The notes under the pieces were generated by a model. That model searched no databases. It was not told where the DNA came from and worked only from the letters and a program-made list of their open reading frames with translations. Below, one piece after another: positions 37,423 through 45,944 of a stretch of DNA of 64,000 nucleotides. Every line of letters starts with the position of its first letter. The stretch's first letter is position 1. The stretch covers positions 62,001-126,000 of the forward strand of contig NZ_FZOT01000015.1 of NCBI RefSeq assembly GCF_900188095.1, in the 5' to 3' direction. This stretch comes from Noviherbaspirillum humi. Its GTDB lineage: Bacteria; Pseudomonadota; Gammaproteobacteria; Burkholderiales; Burkholderiaceae_D. The translations under genes and the position numbers were made by a program.

Positions 37423-39882
37423 TTAATCGCGTGTGTTAGCAGATCCAGCCGCGCGCCACGCAGCACCGCTGCGCGCTTCCACAGCATGCGTTTCGCTATC
37501 AATGCGGAACAGATAGAGCCATCCATGCTCCACCAACTGCCGCACCAGTTCATGCTTGGCGATGACCGCCTCGATCGCTGCTCGGGGCGCTTCGATGAAC
37601 ACCGACAGCCGCAGCGGCGTGTGCTGCCAGCGCTCGCCATCGTGCAGGGACTGCAGCGGCAGGCCGATGCGCAGGTCGCCGCCATTGCCTTCGAAGACGC
37701 CGATGCGTCCGCCGACCACATTGTGCAGGACCTTGTTGCCGCTGCCGTAGCGCAGATTGTCGACGGTGGAGGCGTAGTACTGCATGTTGATCCAGTGGGT
37801 GACCACCATGGGCGCGGTCATGATGAGTTCCAGGATGCTGTTGTCCGGATCGTTGCGCCAATCGTAGTCGTGCAGGAAGGCGCGGCCATCGAGGTCGATG
37901 CCGGCGCTGCGGCTGCGCGGGGCGACGATGAAGGCGGCATTGCTCGCGAGGCCCCATTCCGGGCGGGTTTGGGCCCAGTCGCCGGCGCGGGCCTGCACCG
38001 CGCGCAGCAAGGCCTCAGGTCGCTCGCGCAGGTCGGCCAGGCCGAGAGAGGGCGCGCGTTCCGCCCGCGCGGTCCTGCCGGCCTTCTCCAAACTCTCTTT
38101 CAGCCGGATAAGATGGCCGGCGTGGTCGGCGGGAACGAGGTCGGTGTCGAACAGTTCCACCATGTCGGTAGTGGTGTTGTGCAGGCCGGCCAGGAACCAG
38201 GTCCTGTCCGGGATCTCGATCCCATCCACAGCCAGCTGCGCACGCACGGCGGCTTCATTGAGCAGCGCCGCCAGCGCGCGGGAATTCACCTCGCCGGTCT
38301 GGCCGCAGCAGGCGCCGCAATCGAGTCCGGCGGCATGCGGATTGTTGGCGCTGGCGCTGCCGTGGCCACATAGCAGCACCAGCGGCGCGAAGCCTTGGGT
38401 GAGGTTCATGGCGCGCAGCACGCGTGCCGCCAGCGCCGCCTTGTCGGCTATTGCATCGCCGTTCAGCAACAGGCGCGGGCGCAGCTGGCCGCGCTCCTTG
38501 CCGAGGCCGTCGTGGTCAGGCGAACTCGCTCGCGCCTTGGTGGGAAGGCTGCGCTGCACCAGCTTGCCGAGGTAGCCGAGGCCGAGAGTTTCCACCAGGG
38601 TGAAGGCGGAACCGGGCAGGCGCTCGAAGGACAGCCGCGACTGCTTGCGTTGCAGCCGCTGCTGGCGGGCGCGAATCAGGGTTTCTTCTTGGTGGGGATG
38701 ATCACAGCAGTCGCCCACCTGCAGCGCCGGCGCCAGCAGACCCGGCAGCTGCGGACGCGTCGCCCTGGTCCCGAGCGGCGTGTAGCTGATGGGCAGGCCG
38801 AAGAAGCCGGCGAAGCCCATGGTCTGCGCATCCGGGTCGGCCTGCTCCAGCGCGCGGCGGAACACTTCGGAGCGGACGTCGATGCAGAACACCGCCTGGA
38901 AGGCCGGCTCGGTCCGGCGCTGCAGCAGCGGGCGAGACAACGCTGCCGCCAGGGGTAGCTGGTAGGCGAGCTCCAGGGCGCGTTGGAACACGGCTTCGCT
39001 GTCATCGGGATGCGCCGCGCCGGCTGCCACCCAGGCGCGCTGCCAGCGCTTCCATGTGGAGTCGGTGCCGCGTTCGCTGTCGTCGAGGAGGCATTCCCAG
39101 CTCAGCCGGATCGCCAGCAGGTCGACGATGCGGTCGTCGTCCCGGCCTTGCAGCCGCGCCTGCCAGCGCAGGTAGGCGCACCAGGCGGCCCAGCCGCCGA
39201 TGCGCAGCAGGGCGACGCTCAGCAGGTCAATGCGATCCTGCTCCGGCGGCGCGAGGCGTTCCAGGGCTAAGGCGATGGCGGCGCGAGCATCGGCCGTCAA
39301 GTTGCGCGCGCGCTTCGCTACCTCGGGCGCGTTCATCAGGAGCGCGACGCCATGGTCGGCCATCATCGCGGCGCGCCAGTCGGCGTACAAGCCATTGCCG
39401 TGCGGCGGATGCCAGTCGGCCTGGTCGGCGTCGAACCAGGCGGCGCAGAACTGGCTGACCTGATGCGTGATGGTGTTGCGCCAGGCGGGTTCATGGATCA
39501 GGTCGCGCTGAGCATCTAGCACGTCGGAAAGCAGCGGCAACGACGGCAGAGCCGGCTCGGGCTGGTTCAACAGGTCGATGAGGCGGTCGATGCCGACATC
39601 GGCGCCGGCTTCCTGCGCGGCCTGCTCCAGGTGTCGGCGTGTGAACTCGCCGGCTTCCCAGGCGGCGCGGTAGTAGGCGCGAGGCATGCGCATCGTGCTG
39701 CCGGCGAGCGTGCGCAGCCGGCGGGCCGCCGTATCGAAGGGCTGGGCGACCCATCCCCAGTAGGGATTGACGGCGATGAAGCGGTCGAGCGGCCAGGTCG
39801 GCGCGATCGCGGCGCAGGCGGCGTCGATGGCACTGTCGAGCTTGGCCTGCTTCGCGGCGAAGAGAGCGTCGGCGGGATTCAT
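37423..39882 (-). CDS. dabA: Inorganic carbon accumulation protein DabA (DUF2309)
   Basis: 819 residues, soluble. Resembles a beta-carbonic anhydrase with the predicted zinc site C333 and D335 (VFCIDVRSE), H507 (CGHGSASANN) and C522 (DCGACCG), the same spacing as in characterised DabA proteins. N-terminal block DRFIAVNPYWGWV is typical. With the membrane partner DabB it traps CO2 as bicarbonate, driven by an ion gradient. Overlaps dabB by 4 bp. In a heterotroph it would supply bicarbonate for carboxylases; no RuBisCO genes are in view. Confidence 0.95.
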   Translation of the reverse strand: MNPADALFAAKQAKLDSAIDAACAAIAPTWPLDRFIAVNPYWGWVAQPFDTAARRLRTLAGSTMRMPRAYYRAAWEAGEFTRRHLEQAAQEAGADVGIDRLIDLLNQPEPALPSLPLLSDVLDAQRDLIHEPAWRNTITHQVSQFCAAWFDADQADWHPPHGNGLYADWRAAMMADHGVALLMNAPEVAKRARNLTADARAAIALALERLAPPEQDRIDLLSVALLRIGGWAAWCAYLRWQARLQGRDDDRIVDLLAIRLSWECLLDDSERGTDSTWKRWQRAWVAAGAAHPDDSEAVFQRALELAYQLPLAAALSRPLLQRRTEPAFQAVFCIDVRSEVFRRALEQADPDAQTMGFAGFFGLPISYTPLGTRATRPQLPGLLAPALQVGDCCDHPHQEETLIRARQQRLQRKQSRLSFERLPGSAFTLVETLGLGYLGKLVQRSLPTKARASSPDHDGLGKERGQLRPRLLLNGDAIADKAALAARVLRAMNLTQGFAPLVLLCGHGSASANNPHAAGLDCGACCGQTGEVNSRALAALLNEAAVRAQLAVDGIEIPDRTWFLAGLHNTTTDMVELFDTDLVPADHAGHLIRLKESLEKAGRTARAERAPSLGLADLRERPEALLRAVQARAGDWAQTRPEWGLASNAAFIVAPRSRSAGIDLDGRAFLHDYDWRNDPDNSILELIMTAPMVVTHWINMQYYASTVDNLRYGSGNKVLHNVVGGRIGVFEGNGGDLRIGLPLQSLHDGERWQHTPLRLSVFIEAPRAAIEAVIAKHELVRQLVEHGWLYLFRIDSETHAVEARSGAAWRAAGSANTRD

Positions 39883-41438
39883 GCGTTTTCTCCTTGGGCG
39901 GCGGGGCGGGGCAGTGCGCTGGCGCCGACCACATGGGCCGGCATGCGCGCCGGCCAGAGGCGGAAGGTGAGGCGGGTAAAGCGTTCATCCAGGTAGAAGC
40001 CGGCGTAGGCCCAGGGATAAAGTCGCGCCGCGAGTCGACCGCGCGGGAAGGCCTGCAGCCATGCCTGTGTCAGGTAGAGCAGCACGAAGCAGGCGCCGAT
40101 CCAGGCGAGCACAGGCGTGGATGCAGGCGCTGCTGGCGTGCCCACCATCACGCTGAAGACGAGGTGCCAGGCGATATACAGCTGCGCCAGCGCGAGGAGG
40201 CGCACGGCGCCTGCCAGCATGCCGTGCCAGAGCAGCGGTGCCAGGCCCAGGCCGGCCACCAGCACGGCCGCGGCGGACAAGTGCAGGTGCGGCATGAGCA
40301 AGGACCAGGCGGCGGCGGACGCGGCCACGGCGCCCACCGCAATCGGCGCTGCCGCCAGCTTCTGCACCAGGGCCGGTAAGGGTTTGCGCTGCACGAAGGC
40401 AGGCAGCAGATCGCGGCGGCGAACTTCCGATACCGTGTCGCCGGCGCTGAGGAAGGCATGCGCCTTGTAGAGCGAGTGGGCCATCAGGTGCAGGAAGGCC
40501 AGATCGTAAAGGCCGAGGCCGCACTCCATCAGCATGAAACCCATCTGGGCGCAGGTCGACCAGGCGAGGCGCACCTTGATGCTGATGCGCGTCATCATCA
40601 CCAGACCGGCCAGCACGGCGCTCAAGCTGCCGACGGCGATGAGCATTTCCCGAGCCGGCGTCGCCGCCGTCATGAGCGGAGCGAGCCGTATCAGCACCAG
40701 GCCGCCAAGGTTGACCACGCCGGCATGCAGCAGGGCCGACACCGGCGTCGGCGCTTCCATCACCTGGATCAGCCACCCGTGCACCGGCAGCTGGGCCGAC
40801 TTGAAGATGACGGCCAGCGCCACCAGCGCGGCGGCTATCGCGAGCCCCGGGGGGAGCGTGCTCATGCCCTGCAGGTGTGCGGCGATATCATCCAGATAGA
40901 GGCTGCCGGTGTCGCGATACACCAGCGCCAGCGCGCCGGCAAGGCACAATTCGGCCAGGCGGCTGGCGAGGAATTTCTTGTGGGCGACGATCAGCGCCGC
41001 CGGGCGGTCGGCATAGAACGTGAGCAGCGCATGCAAGCCAAGGCTGCTCATCGCCCATGCCAAGACCAGCACGCCGAGGTGGTCCGTCAGGGCCACGGTG
41101 GCGACGGAGGCCAGCGTCAGGAGCATCGCCTTCAGGTAGCGTCCCTGTCCCGGCTCGCCGGCGAGATAGCGGCGCGAATAGCGCAGGATGACCCACCCCA
41201 GCAGGGCGATCAGCAAGGTCATGGCCAAACCGAGACCGTCCGCCCGGATGCCGGCCGACGCGGCTTGCCAGGCGGCACCGGCGCCGGCGGCGAGGGCGAC
41301 GGCAAGGGAAATCAGGGAGGCGACGGCGGCGACACGCCAGGTTTCATCGAGCCGGCGGTCCAGCGCGGCCCAGCCGCTTGCAGCGAGATAGGTTGCCGGC
41401 ACGCACCATGCCAACGTATCGAATGTGAAAGGCGCCAT
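39879..41438 (-). CDS. dabB: Inorganic carbon accumulation membrane subunit DabB (NuoL-like)
   Basis: 519 residues, about 13 membrane helices, of the proton-conducting NADH-quinone oxidoreductase (Proton_antipo_M) family: LVLAWAMSSLGLHALLTFY, KSAQLPVHGWLIQVMEAPTPVSALLHAGVVNLGG with the conserved Lys and Pro, and an AHSLYKAHAFLSAGD segment. Not in a nuo or mrp cluster; its coupling to dabA by ATGA identifies it. It supplies cation flux to energise DabA. First gene of the dabBA operon, divergent from a LysR gene. Confidence 0.94.
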   Translation of the reverse strand: MAPFTFDTLAWCVPATYLAASGWAALDRRLDETWRVAAVASLISLAVALAAGAGAAWQAASAGIRADGLGLAMTLLIALLGWVILRYSRRYLAGEPGQGRYLKAMLLTLASVATVALTDHLGVLVLAWAMSSLGLHALLTFYADRPAALIVAHKKFLASRLAELCLAGALALVYRDTGSLYLDDIAAHLQGMSTLPPGLAIAAALVALAVIFKSAQLPVHGWLIQVMEAPTPVSALLHAGVVNLGGLVLIRLAPLMTAATPAREMLIAVGSLSAVLAGLVMMTRISIKVRLAWSTCAQMGFMLMECGLGLYDLAFLHLMAHSLYKAHAFLSAGDTVSEVRRRDLLPAFVQRKPLPALVQKLAAAPIAVGAVAASAAAWSLLMPHLHLSAAAVLVAGLGLAPLLWHGMLAGAVRLLALAQLYIAWHLVFSVMVGTPAAPASTPVLAWIGACFVLLYLTQAWLQAFPRGRLAARLYPWAYAGFYLDERFTRLTFRLWPARMPAHVVGASALPRPAAQGENA

Positions 41439-41504
41439 GTTTTTCTCGGTTGATTCGGGATAGAGCTACTTTGCCTGCCGGACTCGATTAAGTAAAATAT
41501 ATAC

Positions 41505-41534
41505 TTGTTCAACAAACGTTCTATTAAACAGAAC
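41505..41534. promoter_or_regulatory. Operator palindromes between dabB and the LysR gene
   Basis: TTGTT-C-AACAA (41505-41515) and GTTCT-N7-AGAAC (41518-41534). The second ends one base before the LysR-gene ATG, covering its ribosome-binding position, so repression of its own translation start or autoregulation is likely. Confidence 0.55.
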
Positions 41535-41535
41535 A

Positions 41536-42411
41536 ATGCAAAGACTGAACTACCGGCATCTTTATTATTTCTGGTCCGTCGCCAGGGAAGGCAACCTCAC
41601 CCGGGTGGCCGAGCAGTTGCACGTATCGCAATCGGCCCTGTCGGCGCAGATCCGGCAGTTCGAGGAACAGCTCGGCTACGACCTCTTCCTGCGCGAGGGA
41701 CGCAGCCTGAAGATCACCGAGGCGGGCCGCATGGTGCTCGGCTATGCCGACGGCATTTTCGCGCTGGGCGGGGAGCTGATGGCGGTGGTGGGTTCGGGGC
41801 ACGGCGGGCGCCTGCAGCGCCTGCGGGTAGGGGCGGTCGCGACGCTATCCCGGAACTTCCAGGAGAATTTCCTGCGCCCGGTGATGGGCATGGAAGAGGT
41901 GCAGCTGGTGCTGGAATCGGGCGGCCTGGAGGAATTGCTGGCGCGGCTGAGCGTGCACAAGCTCGACCTCGTGCTGTCGAACCGGCCGGTCACGCCGGAA
42001 GCGGAGCAGCCGTGGCGCTGCCGGCGCATCGCGCGCCAGCCGGTCTGCCTGGTGGGCCCGCCGCGCGGCGGGGCTGCGCCGTTCCGCTTTCCGCAAGACC
42101 TGCACGGCGTGAAGCTGCTGCTGCCCGGACACACCAGCGACATCCGCACCCAGTTCGATCTGCTGTGCGAGGACCTGAAGGTGGAAGCGAAAATCTTCGC
42201 CGAGGTGGACGACATGGCGATGCTGCGCCTGCTGACGCGCGATTCCGGCGGCGTGTCGCTGGTGCCGGCGGTGGTGGTGCAGGACGAGCTGCGCAGCGGC
42301 GTGCTGGAGCAGTACTGCGTGGTGCCGAAGGTGCACGAAAACTTCTATGCGATCACCACCGAGCGCCAGTTTCAGCCGGCGGCGCTGGAGCAGCTGCTGG
42401 CGCAGTCATGA
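41536..42411 (+). CDS. LysR-family transcriptional regulator (NhaR/CbbR-like)
   Basis: 291 residues. N-terminal winged helix: LNYRHLYYFWSVAREGNLTRVAEQLHVSQSALSAQIRQFEEQLG. The effector domain (~90-290) opens LRVGAVATLSRNFQENFLRP. The RHLYYFW start is like NhaR. Divergent orientation with dabBA and the palindromes between them make dabBA the likely target; the inducer may reflect ion or inorganic-carbon status, which is inference. Confidence 0.92.
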   Translation: MQRLNYRHLYYFWSVAREGNLTRVAEQLHVSQSALSAQIRQFEEQLGYDLFLREGRSLKITEAGRMVLGYADGIFALGGELMAVVGSGHGGRLQRLRVGAVATLSRNFQENFLRPVMGMEEVQLVLESGGLEELLARLSVHKLDLVLSNRPVTPEAEQPWRCRRIARQPVCLVGPPRGGAAPFRFPQDLHGVKLLLPGHTSDIRTQFDLLCEDLKVEAKIFAEVDDMAMLRLLTRDSGGVSLVPAVVVQDELRSGVLEQYCVVPKVHENFYAITTERQFQPAALEQLLAQS

Positions 42412-42442
42412 GCAGGCGCGGCATGTGCCAGGGCGGATCAGA

Positions 42443-43285
42443 TCATGCCGATGCGGCACGGCTTGCCGCCTGTTTCGGCTCGCGCCCGCGGGGCATTCGT
42501 TCCTGCCGCTTCTGTTGCGACTGGAAATAGCGTGCCGGCGTCTCGCCAAAGGCTTCCTTGAATACCGTAATGAAGGACGACACGTCTCGATAACCCACTT
42601 CCAGTGCAATGTAAGTGACGCTCTTGCCCATGCTCAGCAAATGGATGGCCTTCAGCAGCCTGAATTGCTGGCGCCAATGGCTGAAAGTCAGGCCGGTCTG
42701 CTTGAGAAACAAGCGGGCAGCGGTGCGGCCCGTCATGCCGCATAGCCCAGCCAGGGTGTCGAGCGTGCGGGCCTCTGCCGGATCCTGGTCCAGCAAGCCG
42801 ATGAGTCGCAGCAGGCGCCCATCCGTTGGCATTGGCAGCCAGGACGGCACGACATCGAGCCGGCCGAGCCGGTCCAGAATTACTTGAAGCAGCCGCTGCT
42901 CCATCCCATGCGAAGGAAAGCTGTGGCCGAAGGTGGCGGCTTCGGCCATCAATGCGTCCAGCAGGCGGTCGACGAAAATTACCCCGCTGCGCGACGGGAT
43001 GGGCGCCGCCGACGCATCAACATACAAGGATCGCAGCAGGAAGGCTTTCGCAGCCGATACCTGATGCCGCTCGCCGGGGAGGATCCAGACCGCCCGTTGC
43101 GGCGGCACGACCCACACCCCGGCATCGGTGCGCACGGTCAATACGCCTTCACCGGGTTGGATAAGCTGGGCACGGCGATGAACATGCCAATTACCTTCTC
43201 CCGCGTCGTAACGCTGGACCAGGACAAACACAGGGTTTTCTGCACCATCGGGATCAATGAATCTCATGTTTTGTCTGTTTGGCAA
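42443..43285 (-). CDS. AraC-family transcriptional regulator
   Basis: 280 residues (or 274 from an ATG at 43267, MRFIDPDGAENPVF). N-terminal cupin sensor (HVHRRAQLIQPGEGVLTV, VVPPQRAVWILPGERHQV) and a C-terminal AraC DNA-binding domain with two helix-turn-helix units, ending SVTYIALEVGYRDVSSFITVFKEAFGETPARYF. A basic tail follows. Divergent from the metallo-beta-lactamase-like gene 80 bp away, its probable target. Confidence 0.93.
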   Translation of the reverse strand: MPNRQNMRFIDPDGAENPVFVLVQRYDAGEGNWHVHRRAQLIQPGEGVLTVRTDAGVWVVPPQRAVWILPGERHQVSAAKAFLLRSLYVDASAAPIPSRSGVIFVDRLLDALMAEAATFGHSFPSHGMEQRLLQVILDRLGRLDVVPSWLPMPTDGRLLRLIGLLDQDPAEARTLDTLAGLCGMTGRTAARLFLKQTGLTFSHWRQQFRLLKAIHLLSMGKSVTYIALEVGYRDVSSFITVFKEAFGETPARYFQSQQKRQERMPRGREPKQAASRAASA

Positions 43286-43365
43286 TATTTGTTGTCATTG
43301 TATGCCGAGCTCCGCACGTCCGGAATTTCTATTCTGCAGACCTTCTTTCAAAGAAAGGGATGCAA

Positions 43366-44310
43366 ATGACTAAACATGGAATATTGGGTTCGCTTTTTGC
43401 CATTGCCGTGCATGGCGGCAACGCTATCGGAGGAGAGTTGCAGGTATTTACCTCGGATCAGGCGGGCTTCAACACGCATTCAATCTGGTATGACGACGGT
43501 CAGGAAGTCACTGTGGTGGATACGCAATTCACGCCCGCGCATGCCGAATCGCTGCTCGCAGAGATTCGCCGGCAAACCAAGTCGCCGGTGACACGGGTGA
43601 TCGTGACCCACCCGAATCCGGACAAGTTCAATGCGCTATCGGTTTTTCACCAGGCCGGTGCAGAAAGCATTGCATCGGTCAGAACGGCGGCAGCGATGCC
43701 TGGTGTGGACGCCTACAAACGTTATTTCTGGGTAAAAATCGCAAAAGCCTTTACCGATGAAACCTACCCCAAGCTGGAACCGGTAAAGACGACGTACAGC
43801 GGCAACAAGGTCATCACGCTGAGATCGGGCGAGACGATCACCTTGTTCGAACTTCCGCAGCCGGGCGTATCCAGCAACCAGACCGTGGTGCGGATCGATA
43901 AGAGCGGCGACCTGATCGTCGGCGATTTGATCCATGCGCGCAATCACGCCTGGCTGGAGGGCGGCATCGTCGACGGCAAGCCGGTTCCCTCCCTGGCGGG
44001 ATGGAAGTCAGATCTGCAGGAGTTGCTGAAGCTGGGGCAGGGCAAGGCTTATGGCGGCAGGGGAGCATTCTTGCCGGTGCCGAAGGCAGTGGCACAGCAG
44101 ACAGCCTACCTGGACAAGGCAGATGCCATCGTCGGTGCCTATATCAGGCGGCTCGGCGACAAGGCGCCTGAACTGGTTGATCCGGCGAAGCAGGGCGCGC
44201 ACCACGCAGCCATCCAGGCCGAGTTCGTGAAAGCCTTTCCGGATTACGCGATGCCCGATCTCATCGGATACAGCATCTATGGCCTGGTCCAGCAGAAGCT
44301 GGGTAACTGA
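43366..44310 (+). CDS. Exported metallo-beta-lactamase-fold protein with altered metal motif
   Basis: 314 residues from ATG 43366 (MTKHGILGSLFAIAVHGGNA), preceded by AAAGGGA; an ATG at 43360 adds two. The N-terminus is a weak signal peptide. Fold landmarks: NTHSIWYDDGQEVTVVDTQFT strand, then VIVTHPNPDKFNAL where the usual HxHxDH should be, and LIVGDLIHARNHAWLEGG. Only the first His and the Asp of the motif remain, so a normal binuclear zinc site is doubtful. Similar proteins are annotated as MBL-fold hydrolases of unknown substrate. Confidence 0.78.
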   Translation: MTKHGILGSLFAIAVHGGNAIGGELQVFTSDQAGFNTHSIWYDDGQEVTVVDTQFTPAHAESLLAEIRRQTKSPVTRVIVTHPNPDKFNALSVFHQAGAESIASVRTAAAMPGVDAYKRYFWVKIAKAFTDETYPKLEPVKTTYSGNKVITLRSGETITLFELPQPGVSSNQTVVRIDKSGDLIVGDLIHARNHAWLEGGIVDGKPVPSLAGWKSDLQELLKLGQGKAYGGRGAFLPVPKAVAQQTAYLDKADAIVGAYIRRLGDKAPELVDPAKQGAHHAAIQAEFVKAFPDYAMPDLIGYSIYGLVQQKLGN

Positions 44311-44483
44311 CTGCCCTCTGAACCGGATGCCTGCCGGCGCTATGCCGGCGGCATTCAACGTCCTCGCCGCCCGCTTTCGAAAAGCTTCCGCTCCGCGGCG
44401 TCAGCTGCGGCTCGCGGCTCTCGGCGAAGACGCCGCTCTGCCGCGACGGCAGTGCGAGCGCGCAATCCTTCAGGTCGCCCGCA
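44311..44483. repeat. Intergenic gap with GC-rich hairpin
   Basis: ATGCC-T-GCCGGC (44327-44338) pairs with GCCGGC-GGCAT (44344-44354), one bulged T, short loop. No U-tract. Lies between convergent genes and may act as a weak terminator. Confidence 0.4.
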
Positions 44484-45923
44484 TCACGCCATGAAGCCGA
44501 GGTCGGCCGTGGCGAAGTTGCCGATGTTGGGGAACACGTCGGCGATATCGCCCGGCGCCAGCCCGAACCATTTCCCGAGCGTGGCCGCGTACTGGTCCAC
44601 CGCGATCTGCGGAAGCAGGCTGCCGGAGCCGACATCGCATTGATGGCCGAGGCCCAGCGGCGGGAATTCGCCGTAGATGTCGCCGCCCTTGACCGCGCCG
44701 CCGATGACGAAATGATGCGAGCCCCAGCCATGGTCGGTGCCGTCGCCGTTGGAGGTGAAGGTGCGGCCGAAGTCGGAAGCGGTGAAAGTGGTGACCTGGG
44801 CGCGCATGTCGGTGCCCTGCAGGTTGGCCAGCGCGGCATCGAAATAGCCGAGCGCATGCGCCACCTTCGACAGCAGCGCCGCCTGGTTCACCCGCTGGTT
44901 GTCATGGGTGTCGAAGGAGGCGAGGTTGACGAAGAACACCTGCCGCTTCATGCCCAGCCCGTTGCGGGCGGCGATCACCCGGGCCACCGTCTGCATCTGC
45001 ACCGCCAGCGGATTGGCCGCCGCCTGCCCGGTGTTGGGATTGATCCAGGGCGGGATGGCCAGCAGCGCCGAGGCCGGCGGCAGCTGCGCCGCCAGCACGC
45101 TCTGGGCGTCGATGGAGCGCGACACGATGGAGGCATGCTCCTGCTCGAGCAGATGGCTGCCGCCGCTGGTGATGATGGAGCGCAGCGGATTGTTGGCGGC
45201 GGTGATGCCGTACAGCCCGTTCAGGCCGGCGATGGAGAGCGCGCCGGCGGAAGTCATCTGGAACTGCTTCACCGACTTCCCGGAGAGGAAAACGGTGTTG
45301 CCGGCGGCGGAGACGGTGGTGAAGGTGGCCTGGCCGTTGCTGGAGGCCAGCAGGTCGCCCATGCGCCCGCCCCAGCCGAACTTCGCGCCCTCGGCGCCAT
45401 AGCTCTGCCACAGCGATTGCTGGTCGTTGTGGGAGAACAGCTTCGGCGGCCGCGGCAGGGTGCGGGCCTGGTACTGCGCCAGCGTGAGCGGGCAGATCAG
45501 CGGGCCGACGTTGGCGACGATGGCGGCGCGGCCGGCGCCGAACAGGTCCGCCAGCGGCTGCATCGCCGGATGCAGGGCGAAGCTGCGGCCCTGGGCGTTG
45601 GCCGGCGCGATCGGCAGCACGCCGCCGGCGCCGCCCGCCGGGGGCAGGGCGATGGCGTCCGGCGTGCCGGTGGCACGGTAGGCCTGGTATTGCAGCCAGG
45701 AGTCGGGATCGGTGGCCAGCACCGTGTTGGCCTGGTCGTTGCCGCCGTACATGAAGAGGCAGACCAGGGCCTTGTAGTCGCTTGGCGCGGTCGCGGCGGC
45801 GGCGGACGACAGGGTGGCGAGGTTGAGGGCGAAGGGCGCGGCGGCGCCGAGGGTGGAGAGGGCGGCGGCGGTGCGCAGGAAATGTCGGCGCGAGGCTTGC
45901 ATGCCGGCGGGCTTGTGCTTCAT
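44484..45923 (-). CDS. DUF1501 family protein, Tat-exported
   Basis: 479 residues. Twin-arginine signal (SRRHFLRTAAALSTLGAAAPFAL) and a sulfatase/alkaline-phosphatase-like DUF1501 domain: YKALVCLFMYGGNDQANTV, FSHNDQQSLWQ, VNLASFDTHDNQ, TFTASDFGRTFTSNGDGTDHGWGSHHFVIGG. These Asp/His clusters resemble metal ligands of that superfamily. Second gene of a pair with the DUF1800 protein (22 bp apart), a pairing seen across many bacteria. Function is not established. Confidence 0.9.
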   Translation of the reverse strand: MKHKPAGMQASRRHFLRTAAALSTLGAAAPFALNLATLSSAAAATAPSDYKALVCLFMYGGNDQANTVLATDPDSWLQYQAYRATGTPDAIALPPAGGAGGVLPIAPANAQGRSFALHPAMQPLADLFGAGRAAIVANVGPLICPLTLAQYQARTLPRPPKLFSHNDQQSLWQSYGAEGAKFGWGGRMGDLLASSNGQATFTTVSAAGNTVFLSGKSVKQFQMTSAGALSIAGLNGLYGITAANNPLRSIITSGGSHLLEQEHASIVSRSIDAQSVLAAQLPPASALLAIPPWINPNTGQAAANPLAVQMQTVARVIAARNGLGMKRQVFFVNLASFDTHDNQRVNQAALLSKVAHALGYFDAALANLQGTDMRAQVTTFTASDFGRTFTSNGDGTDHGWGSHHFVIGGAVKGGDIYGEFPPLGLGHQCDVGSGSLLPQIAVDQYAATLGKWFGLAPGDIADVFPNIGNFATADLGFMA

Positions 45924-45944
45924 GGGGTTCCTTGGTGCGTAAGA

